NCBI RefSeq assembly: GCF_003014695.1
Contig: NZ_PYAS01000001.1
Location: 1 to 64,000, forward strand
Length of the DNA stretch: 64,000 nt
Source of the DNA: Dyadobacter jiangsuensis
GTDB lineage: Bacteria; Bacteroidota; Bacteroidia; Cytophagales; Spirosomataceae
Direction of reading: 5' to 3'
Of this stretch, positions 15,697 through 22,335 are shown piece by piece (the stretch's first letter is position 1; the number at the start of each line of letters is the position of its first letter). A program made the position numbers and the translations under genes. The notes beneath the pieces are model-generated. The model did not search any database and was not told the DNA's origin. It worked only from the letters and a program-made list of their open reading frames with translations.

Positions 15697-16129
15697 CGTC
15701 CATCAGTTGTACGAAGCTTATCCCGACCATAAACTGGACGTTGCGGCAGAGCAGAAACTGATCGAAGTTCACGACAAAATTGTATTCCAGTTCCCATTTT
15801 ACTGGTTCAGTTGCCCGCCACTTTTCAAACAATGGCTGGATGAAGTGATGACTTACGGCTGGGCGTACGGCAGCCGGAGCGGGTACAGGATGGCGGGTAA
15901 GAAAATTGCGCTGGCCATTTCTTTGGGGATCGATGAGGACGAGTACCTGCCCTCGGCAAAGTATAAGTATACGTTGGAAGAACTGACAAGGCCTTTTGAG
16001 CTCAGTTTCCAGTACGTCAGAGCCGACTACCGGCCATTTTTTGCGTATTACGGGATTGAGCGCAATTCTTCGGACGAATGGATACAGTAAAGTATTCCAA
16101 AGTATCTTGACTTTCTGGATTCATTGTAA
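15697..16129 (+). pseudogene. NAD(P)H oxidoreductase (flavodoxin-like, KefF/MdaB type), 5' truncated with a nonsense codon
   Basis: The frame begins mid-protein with VHQLYEAYPDHKLDVAAEQ, then IVFQFPFYWFSCPPLFKQWLDEV and GWAYGS. These are the FMN-binding and dimer motifs of the KefF/NQO-type family, which reduce quinones or similar acceptors. About 35 N-terminal residues (TLIIVAHP-type strand) are missing. The frame stops at TAA 16088-16090 after SSDEWIQ. It then continues in the same frame as SIPKYLDFLDSL to a second TAA at 16127-16129, which is the expected natural end. So the gene has lost its start and promoter and carries a nonsense codon. Confidence 0.75.
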
Positions 16130-16347
16130 AACGTAATAAACTTCGGGCGCTCTATGCCTCGGGCGGAAACCAGTTACGGAGCCAGGGCGGGACCTATGAC
16201 TATGAAGGGCAGAAGCAAATCGCGCACCCGCGTGACGGTTTCATATGGGATCACGCCATGCGGGCCGGTGTGAACTACCGGAGTTACAAAGATATCGACC
16301 GTTTTACGGTTGGCTTGATGTTTCAGCTTACTTTTGGACATGAATGA
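16130..16347 (+). pseudogene. C-terminal remnant of an outer-membrane beta-barrel protein
   Basis: A frame without start reads NKLRALYASGGNQLRSQGGTYDYEGQKQIAHPRDGFIWDHAMRAGVNYRS, then a final strand ending in VGLMFQLTFGHE at TGA 16345-16347. Alternating hydrophobic residues and a terminal aromatic strand are typical of the last strands of a barrel. It begins directly after the oxidoreductase remnant, so it was joined by deletion. I cannot name the family. Confidence 0.4.
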
Positions 16348-16459
16348 AACGATCACGATTCCTGGTGACTACCTGGGAGAGGTTCAAGAGTTTGCTTTGA
16401 AGATTGTGGCGCTCGGCCACACTTACCAATTACATATGCTGGTTGAAGGGAAAACTTAG
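16340..16459 (+). CDS. Small ORF, hypothetical
   Basis: ATG at 16340 overlaps the stop of the barrel remnant and opens 39 codons, MNETITIPGDYLGEVQEFALKI..., to TAG 16457-16459. The sequence looks protein-like (mixed charged and hydrophobic residues, one amphipathic helix), but there is no recognisable domain and no good promoter. It could be chance. Confidence 0.25.
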   Translation: MNETITIPGDYLGEVQEFALKIVALGHTYQLHMLVEGKT

Positions 16460-16516
16460 ATTACCTCTCTATTTGGAAACCGGGCCCCTTTTTCAAATCC
16501 ATTTATTAGAACCGTT

Positions 16517-16960
16517 ATGTTTTTTGACTCAGAAAATCATGTTGTAAAGCTATGTGCTAAGGGAATCGAACTTGAGGGTGAACCCGAGAAAGCGAGTTAT
16601 TACTACCGAAAGGCGTGGGATGCTGCAGTGAATAATGAAGAGCGATTCATCGCTGCCCATTACGTGGCCCGGATCCAGGACACAATTTTCGAAAAGGTTA
16701 AGTGGGATCAAATTGCTTTGAATGAGGCGTTGACTATTGACAAAGAGTATGTTAAAGCAGCATTTCCGTCGCTGTATTTGAACCTGGGAAAGTGCTATGA
16801 AGACATGGCAGACTTCAAAATGGCCATGGAATACTATGAGCAAGGCTTAACGTTCAGCAATTACCTAAATGATGACGGATACAGCAAGATGATAAAAGCC
16901 GGGCTTGAAGCTGGTGTGCAACGAGCAAGATCTAAGATGGAAGTTGGACGAAATCAATAG
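16517..16960 (+). CDS. Tetratricopeptide-repeat-like protein
   Basis: 147 residues, all helical. Repeats are seen in ASYYYRKAWDAAVNNEERFIAAHYVARI and SLYLNLGKCYEDMADFKMAMEYYEQGL, the second a near-ideal TPR. There is no signal peptide, so it is cytoplasmic. Proteins of this type in Bacteroidota occur as short stand-alone genes; TPRs bind partner proteins, and no enzyme activity is visible. Its 3' end runs into a fused LytTR remnant in another frame, so the last few residues (KMEVGRNQ) may not be native. Confidence 0.65.
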   Translation: MFFDSENHVVKLCAKGIELEGEPEKASYYYRKAWDAAVNNEERFIAAHYVARIQDTIFEKVKWDQIALNEALTIDKEYVKAAFPSLYLNLGKCYEDMADFKMAMEYYEQGLTFSNYLNDDGYSKMIKAGLEAGVQRARSKMEVGRNQ

Positions 16961-17270
16961 GGCGCTTGACGATAAAAACCGGGTTACCTCAAAACATTCG
17001 AACATTGAAAGTGAAATAAAGCCAGACGAATACATCTTTGTCAAAACCGGCTATGACTGGGTGCGTATTGACCTCCATTTGTTGCTTTACATTGAGGACC
17101 GGGAACATTATTTGTATCTAGGAAGTGCAAATCTTAAAATATACTGTAAAAGGTCGACCAGGGTAGCTGAAACTCCTGTCCGCATGAAAATGACAAAATT
17201 TAATAGATATAAATTGCCAAAAAGTGGAATTATAAAATTCTTTTCTACCTTTACGGGCACGTGCCCGTAA
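16943..17270 (+). pseudogene. LytTR response-regulator remnant
   Basis: From about 16943 the frame reads DEINRALDDKNRV, a linker-like helix, then EIKPDEYIFVKTGYDWVRIDLHLLLYIEDREHYLYL and KIYCKRS. That is the first half of a LytTR DNA-binding domain (EYIFVK...ILYIE is its hallmark). After CKRS the sequence turns into unrelated A+T-rich code and stops at TAA 17268-17270. The receiver domain on the left and the second half of the DNA-binding domain (with the FIRVHRS strand) are both missing. The frame is offset from the TPR gene it overlaps. Confidence 0.6.
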
Positions 17271-17271
17271 T
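17252..17271. promoter_or_regulatory. 20-bp perfect palindrome upstream of the Nramp-like operon
   Basis: TTACGGGCACGTGCCCGTAA is a perfect palindrome 44-68 bp before the possible starts of the transporter gene. It could be an operator or a terminator stem with no loop. It is followed by a near-promoter sequence (TAATTTG). A related GC-rich block, CGGGCACGCGCACG, lies before SusC at 22286-22299. Confidence 0.5.
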
Positions 17272-17315
17272 TTGCCCGGCAGCGCAAAATTCAATCCAAC
17301 ACAAACCCTTTTACC

Positions 17316-18548
17316 TTGGAAAACTTCAAAGAAAAATTTATGAAATGGCTCAGAACGCTGGGGCCGGGGATGATCACCGCGGCGCTCGTGTTCGGGCCCA
17401 GCAAGCTCACTATTACTTCCAAACTCGGCGCGGTGTACGGCTACTCGCTATTGTGGATTGTAGTTGTTGCGATTTTCTTCATGGGCGTATTCACGGCCAT
17501 GTCTACACGCATCGGCGTGGCTACGAACCAGTCGTTGCTGGCTTCCGTGAAGCAGAAATGGGGCAAGCCGGCATCGGTCGCGATGGGTATCGGGGTATTC
17601 CTGGTTACGACCTCATTCCAGGCGGGCAATTCGGTGGGCGTGGGCATTGCGGTAGGGGAGTTGTTCCATACTTCGCCGGTGCCCTGGATTATCGGGCTCA
17701 ATGCGTTCGGGATCAGTCTGTTGTTTTTTCGGAGCTTTTATAAAGTGCTGGAAAGTGTGATGGTCATCCTGATTTTTGTGAAACTGTTCTCGTTCGCGAC
17801 CACATTCTTCTGGGCCAATCCCGATCCGGTAGAAATAGCGAAAGGCTTCACCACACCCACGATTCCCGAAGGTTCGACGGGCCTGATCATTGCCTTTATC
17901 GCCTCCTGCTTTTCGATCGTCGGCGCGTCGTACCAGTCCTACCTTATTCAGGAGCGTATCCGAATCAACCCCGAATTGCGCGGCACGAAGAACGACAGCA
18001 CCACGGGCATTATCCTGCTCGGCGGCATGTGCAGCATTGTGATCATCTGTGCGGCGGCGGTGCTGCATCCGAAAGGCATTGCCGTGAACTCGGCAACCGA
18101 TATGGCCAAGGCGCTGGAACCGATTTTCGGCAGCAATGCATCCACTTTATTTCTGATCGGACTCTTCGGTGCGGCATTCTCGTCGCTGATCGGCAATGCG
18201 TCGGTAGGCGGCACTTTGCTGGGCGATGCGCTGGGTCTTGGAAGTAATTTTAGTTCAAAATCAGTGCGTTACCTGGTGGCGCTGGTGATGGTGATCGGCG
18301 CGACGATCGCGATCCGGTTTGGCAAGTTGCCGCTCGAACTGATCGTCTTCGCACAGAGCGTCACGATTTTTGTGGTTCCATTTATCGGGACCGCATTGTA
18401 TATGGTGGGCAACGACCGCAAGATCATGGGTGATAAGGTCAACAGCCCGCTTGTGAAAGTGGTGGCGGGGATCGGGCTGATCATCGTGTTCAGCCTGGCT
18501 ATCATTAACAGTAAAGAATTATTTTTCAACAATCCGCTTTTTAAATAG
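17316..18548 (+). CDS. Nramp-superfamily transporter lacking the canonical metal-binding motifs
   Basis: 410 residues by TTG 17316, or 402 by the in-frame ATG 17340 (MKWLRTLGPG), which is at least as likely. About 11 membrane helices. The GPG at 16-18 and the overall layout are Nramp-like. Yet the helix-1 metal motif DPGN is replaced by GPSK (27-30), and the helix-6 MPHN-type motif is replaced by a QSYL stretch after GA at 203-204. Manganese or iron transport by the known mechanism is therefore unlikely. It is the first gene of an operon with an NAD epimerase 2 bp behind, then a DHDPS-family aldolase and a sugar dehydrogenase. I infer that it may move an organic or other substrate of this pathway. 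Confidence 0.75.
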   Translation: MENFKEKFMKWLRTLGPGMITAALVFGPSKLTITSKLGAVYGYSLLWIVVVAIFFMGVFTAMSTRIGVATNQSLLASVKQKWGKPASVAMGIGVFLVTTSFQAGNSVGVGIAVGELFHTSPVPWIIGLNAFGISLLFFRSFYKVLESVMVILIFVKLFSFATTFFWANPDPVEIAKGFTTPTIPEGSTGLIIAFIASCFSIVGASYQSYLIQERIRINPELRGTKNDSTTGIILLGGMCSIVIICAAAVLHPKGIAVNSATDMAKALEPIFGSNASTLFLIGLFGAAFSSLIGNASVGGTLLGDALGLGSNFSSKSVRYLVALVMVIGATIAIRFGKLPLELIVFAQSVTIFVVPFIGTALYMVGNDRKIMGDKVNSPLVKVVAGIGLIIVFSLAIINSKELFFNNPLFK

Positions 18549-18550
18549 AA

Positions 18551-19567
18551 ATGAACGGTAGTAAATCTTTTGAGGAACAATGGCTTAGCCCGTCCGAGGC
18601 GTTGGTCGAGGATATGAAGCGTATCGAAGGCGACATTATGATCCTCGGTGCGGGTGGGAAAATCGGCCCGAGCATAGCGCGGCTCACCATGCAGGCCATC
18701 GAACGGGCCGGTCTGGATAAGCGCGTGATCGCCGTGTCGCGATTCAGCGAACCAGGGCTGGTGGAAGAACTGAATGCGGAAGGCATTGAAACCATCGTTG
18801 CGAACATTCTCGACGATTCACAATTGCAGGACCTGCCGGAGGTTGAAAACGTGCTCTACCTGGCCGGACAGAAATTTGGGACGTCCAACAATGAGCCCTA
18901 CACCTGGGCGATGAACACCTACCTGCCGGGACGTGTGGCGGAGAAGTTCCGCAAATCGCGCATTGTGGTGTATTCGACGGGCAACGTGTACCCATTCACG
19001 CCCGTGGGCTCGGGCGGGGCCACGGAGGAAATGCGCACCGACCCGGTAGGGGAATATGGGCAGTCGTGTCTTGGGCGCGAGCGGATGTTCCAGTACTTTT
19101 CATCGGTTTACGGCACACCGATCCTGCTTTACCGGCTGAACTACGCGATCGATTTCAAATACGGCGTGCTGCTGGAAGTGGCCAAGTCGGTGCTGAACGG
19201 CAAGCCGCTGGATGTGACGATGGGGCATGTGAACGTGATCTGGCAGGGAGATGCCAATGAAATGGCGATCCGCTCGCTGCTGCATTGCGACTCGCCTTCG
19301 AAGACCCTGAACATTACCGGCCCAGAGACGGTCTCACTACGCTGGCTGGCCGGGGAGTTCGGACGTATATTCAACATCGAACCGCAGTTTACCGGCGAGG
19401 AGCAGGCTACCGCGCTTTTAAGCAATGCGGCCGAATCGTTCCGATTGTTCGGCTATCCGCGCACGACTTTGAAGCAAATGATCGGCATTACCGCGCAATG
19501 GCTGCTCGAAGGCGGCAAGACGATCAATAAGCCGACGCATTTCCAGGAGCGGAAGGGGCAGTTTTAA
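18551..19567 (+). CDS. NAD-dependent epimerase/dehydratase family protein
   Basis: 338 residues. Rossmann motif GAGGKIG at 33-39, then LYLAGQKFG, VVYSTGNVYPF and LNITGPETVSLRWLAGEFG in the C-terminal part, all typical of extended SDRs. The active-site tyrosine motif reads EYGQSCLGRE: Tyr169 is kept but the usual lysine of YxxxK is Cys173. This would change the catalytic acid-base system; either a different residue takes over or the activity is unusual. The start is 2 bp after the transporter gene, so the two are translated together. It probably oxidises or epimerises a sugar or sugar acid in the pathway. Confidence 0.82.
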   Translation: MNGSKSFEEQWLSPSEALVEDMKRIEGDIMILGAGGKIGPSIARLTMQAIERAGLDKRVIAVSRFSEPGLVEELNAEGIETIVANILDDSQLQDLPEVENVLYLAGQKFGTSNNEPYTWAMNTYLPGRVAEKFRKSRIVVYSTGNVYPFTPVGSGGATEEMRTDPVGEYGQSCLGRERMFQYFSSVYGTPILLYRLNYAIDFKYGVLLEVAKSVLNGKPLDVTMGHVNVIWQGDANEMAIRSLLHCDSPSKTLNITGPETVSLRWLAGEFGRIFNIEPQFTGEEQATALLSNAAESFRLFGYPRTTLKQMIGITAQWLLEGGKTINKPTHFQERKGQF

Positions 19568-19569
19568 TC

Positions 19570-19660
19570 GGGGAAGAAGGGGAGGATGGAGGAAAGGGAG
19601 GAAAGGGAAGAAAGGGAGGATGGAGGAAAGGGAGGAGGGGAGTTTGGGGGGAAGTAGTTG
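19570..19660 (+). repeat. Polypurine tract with an internal 23-bp repeat
   Basis: Almost pure A/G sequence fills the gap between the epimerase and aldolase genes. A 23-base block starting GGGAGGATGGAGGAAAGG occurs at 19580-19602 and again at 19614-19636. Repeated AAAGGGAGG units lie between. It could form triplex or G-quadruplex structures in DNA or RNA. It is the only long gap (120 bp) inside the first four genes of the operon. Confidence 0.8.
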
Positions 19661-19687
19661 TTGTTTAATGTTGTTAATGAATAGGTT

Positions 19688-20749
19688 ATGTTGAGAGAAG
19701 ATATCAAAAGGCTGCTTTTTGAAGGGACGGTGATACCGGCGCATCCGCTGGCGTTGACGCACGAATTGCAGCTCGACGAGCAGAAGCAGCGCGGATTGAC
19801 GCGCTATTATATGGCCAGCGGGGCCGGTGGCGTGGCGGTTGGTGTGCATACCACGCAGTTTGAGATCCGCGATCCCGAGGTGAATTTGTTTGAAAAAGTG
19901 CTGGCAATAGCGGCAGATGAAGTCGATAAGGCGGCATTGAAACGCCCGTTTATCAAAGTAGCCGGCATTTGCGGACTGACGGTGCAGGCTTTGAAGGAGG
20001 CTGAAATCGCCGTGAACCTGGGCTATAACCTGGGGCTTGTCAGCATGGCGGCATTCAAAACGCAGCCGGAATCCGAGATTATTGAGCACGTTAAAAAGGT
20101 TGCCGAGGTGATTCCCGTATTTGGGTTTTACTTGCAGGCGGCCATCGGCGGGCGCGTTTACAGCTACGAGTTCTGGCAGCAGTTTGCCGAGATTCCCAAT
20201 GTGTACGCCATTAAAGTGGCCGCATTCAACCGCTACCAGACCCTGGATGTTGTTCGGGCGGTGGCGCATTCGGGCCGTCGCGATGAAATTGCCCTTTACA
20301 CGGGCAACGACGACAATATCGTAGCCGACCTTTTGACGCCCTATCGTTTTGAAATAGAAGGAAAAACAATCGAAAAGCGTTTTGTGGGTGGCTTGCTCGG
20401 GCATTGGGCGGTTTGGACGGAAAAGGCCGTGGAATTGCTCGTGACAGTAAAACAGACGCTCACCACCGATTATGCCGATGCGGCTTCGATGCTCGCCACG
20501 AATATTGCCGTTACGGACATGAACGCCGCGATTTTCGATCCGGCCAATGCGTTTCACGGCTGCATTACCGGCGTGCACGAGGTACTGCGCCGCCAGGGCC
20601 TGATGGACGGCATCTGGACGCTGAACCCCAAAGAAACGCTTTCGCCGGGGCAGTTTGAAGAAATCACGCGTGTGATCGACGCCTATCCGCAACTCGTCGA
20701 CGATACGTTCGTGGCGCGCTTTCTTGAAAATGAAGTAAATGTGATCTGA
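19688..20749 (+). CDS. Dihydrodipicolinate synthase family protein (DHDPS/N-acetylneuraminate lyase superfamily)
   Basis: 353 residues, a little longer than the usual 290-310. The fold motifs are GAGGVAVGVHTTQFEI near residue 45-60, Tyr148 in VFGFYLQ (place of the DHDPS proton-relay tyrosine) and Lys176 in VYAIKVA, the expected Schiff-base lysine. The family makes or cleaves a 2-keto acid by aldol chemistry. In this operon of sugar-oxidising enzymes it is more likely to cleave a 2-keto-3-deoxyaldonate to pyruvate and an aldehyde than to make lysine. Its stop overlaps the ATG of the next gene (TGATG), so the two are coupled. Confidence 0.82.
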   Translation: MLREDIKRLLFEGTVIPAHPLALTHELQLDEQKQRGLTRYYMASGAGGVAVGVHTTQFEIRDPEVNLFEKVLAIAADEVDKAALKRPFIKVAGICGLTVQALKEAEIAVNLGYNLGLVSMAAFKTQPESEIIEHVKKVAEVIPVFGFYLQAAIGGRVYSYEFWQQFAEIPNVYAIKVAAFNRYQTLDVVRAVAHSGRRDEIALYTGNDDNIVADLLTPYRFEIEGKTIEKRFVGGLLGHWAVWTEKAVELLVTVKQTLTTDYADAASMLATNIAVTDMNAAIFDPANAFHGCITGVHEVLRRQGLMDGIWTLNPKETLSPGQFEEITRVIDAYPQLVDDTFVARFLENEVNVI

Positions 20750-22269
20750 TGGATTTCTTCCGTTCCATACCGGTTTGGATAGCTGCCTTTGCGGCGGTAT
20801 TCGTGACAGGCGGTCGCGATGCGACAGCGCCGCAACGTCCCGTTGAACCTGATTCTTTGCCCCTTTCCGTGCACGTGCACGTAGTGGCTTCCGGGCTGAA
20901 TGTACCTTGGGAAATGGTCTGGGGACCGGATAACTGGATCTGGTATACCGAGCAGAGCGGCAGTATCAGCAGGCTCAATCCGAAGACAGGAGAGAAGCAG
21001 CTGCTCGTGAAAATCGACGAGGTGTATCGCCACCGCTCACTAGGCCTGCTGGGAATGGCTTTGCATCCTGATTTTCCTCGGAAACCCTATGTGTATGTGG
21101 ATTACACCTGCAAAAAGGATTCGGCTATTGCAACAAAGCTGGTGCGGTTTACTTACCGCCAGAACCGGCTTGCCGACCCGCTGACGATGCTGGAAATCCC
21201 TGCTCACACCGGCCATAATGGTTCACGGATCGTGATTTCACCTGACCGTAAACTGATGTTCGCTACCGGGGACGCGGTTACCATCACCAACGCCCAAAAT
21301 ACCGGCTCACTGAACGGCAAAGTGCTCAGAATGAATCTGGATGGAAGCGTGCCGGCCGATAACCCGATCAAGGGAAGCCTTGTATGGTCCTGGGGGCACC
21401 GCAACATCCAGGGGCTGGCCTACGGGCGGAACGGCATTCTGTACAGCTCCGAGCACGGCGATGCGGTCGAAGACGAACTGAATATCATCCGTAACGGCCG
21501 GAATTACGGCTGGCCGAAGGTCGAAGGTTTTTGCGATCAGCCCAATGAAAAGGCATTCTGTGACTCGGTGAAAGTAACAGAGCCGGTCAAAGCCTGGACG
21601 CCCACGATCGCCCCTGCGGGAATCGCTGTTTACGAAGGCAGGCTGTTCCCTGAATGGAAAGGCGCGATCCTGCTCACTACTTTGAAGGAAGCCGATTTGC
21701 GGGTGCTGAAAACGGACGCGAAAGGCGAAAGCATTGTGTCGGAAAGTATTCCGCTGGATGCGAGCTATGGCCGTCTGCGTGCGGTGTGCGTGGCTCCCGA
21801 CGGCAGCATTTACGTTTCGACCAGTAACCGCGACTGGAATCCCGGCAGCGGTTTCCCAAAACCGGAGGATGACCGCATCCTGCGCATTACGCGCGGTACA
21901 CAGGCGGACCTGCTCGCCCGCAAAGCGCAAAGCCAGGCCGTGACCGATAACGTATCGAATGGCGCCAGGCTTTATCGCCAGTATTGTGCTTCCTGCCACA
22001 AGCCCGACGGCAAAGGCGTCGCCGGTACTTTTCCGACCCTGCACGGCACGCAGCAGGTGAAAGATAAAGACCAATTTGTACAAATTATGCTGAATGGCCT
22101 TTCGGGGAAGATAACTGTCCAGGGCGAAGAGTTCGATCAGCATATGCCCGCGATGAGCTTTCTGCCCGATGAGTCCATTGCCGAGATCGGGACTTATGTA
22201 CGGCAGTCTTTCAACCAGGACCTCGACCCCGTCAGTGTCAGCGATGTTGCTAAGACGCGAATCAAGTAA
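20749..22269 (+). CDS. PQQ-dependent sugar dehydrogenase (glucose/sorbosone dehydrogenase type) fused to cytochrome c
   Basis: 506 residues with a signal peptide (IPVWIAAFAAVFVTGG). Residues 45-385 are a soluble quinoprotein glucose/sorbosone dehydrogenase propeller with NVPWEMVWGPD, AHTGHNGSRIV, GHRNIQGLAY and EHGDAVEDELNII. Residues 400-490 are a class I cytochrome c with CASCH at 413-417 and a Met ligand (Met466 or Met469). It would oxidise an aldose in the periplasm and pass electrons straight to its own heme and on to the respiratory chain. Its start overlaps the aldolase stop by one base. In context it supplies lactones to the pathway. Confidence 0.88.
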   Translation: MDFFRSIPVWIAAFAAVFVTGGRDATAPQRPVEPDSLPLSVHVHVVASGLNVPWEMVWGPDNWIWYTEQSGSISRLNPKTGEKQLLVKIDEVYRHRSLGLLGMALHPDFPRKPYVYVDYTCKKDSAIATKLVRFTYRQNRLADPLTMLEIPAHTGHNGSRIVISPDRKLMFATGDAVTITNAQNTGSLNGKVLRMNLDGSVPADNPIKGSLVWSWGHRNIQGLAYGRNGILYSSEHGDAVEDELNIIRNGRNYGWPKVEGFCDQPNEKAFCDSVKVTEPVKAWTPTIAPAGIAVYEGRLFPEWKGAILLTTLKEADLRVLKTDAKGESIVSESIPLDASYGRLRAVCVAPDGSIYVSTSNRDWNPGSGFPKPEDDRILRITRGTQADLLARKAQSQAVTDNVSNGARLYRQYCASCHKPDGKGVAGTFPTLHGTQQVKDKDQFVQIMLNGLSGKITVQGEEFDQHMPAMSFLPDESIAEIGTYVRQSFNQDLDPVSVSDVAKTRIK

Positions 22270-22275
22270 TCCATT

Positions 22276-22291
22276 TGCCCGGTTTCGGGCA
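22276..22291 (+). promoter_or_regulatory. Hairpin between the sugar dehydrogenase and SusC genes
   Basis: TGCCCG-GTTT-CGGGCA forms a 6-bp stem with a tetraloop just after the dehydrogenase stop and has no T-run. It may slow 3' decay of the upstream message or separate expression levels rather than terminate. TATATTTA at 22310-22317 is a near-match to a -7 box, so SusC may also have its own promoter. Confidence 0.4.
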
Positions 22292-22335
22292 CGCGCACGT
22301 CACCAATTGTATATTTAGTTAAACCCAAATACCCT

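Noticed and set aside
19418-20692. Long open frame of 424 codons on the minus strand
   Set aside because: It is the shadow of the epimerase and aldolase genes, with low-complexity His/Arg-rich translation and no domain.
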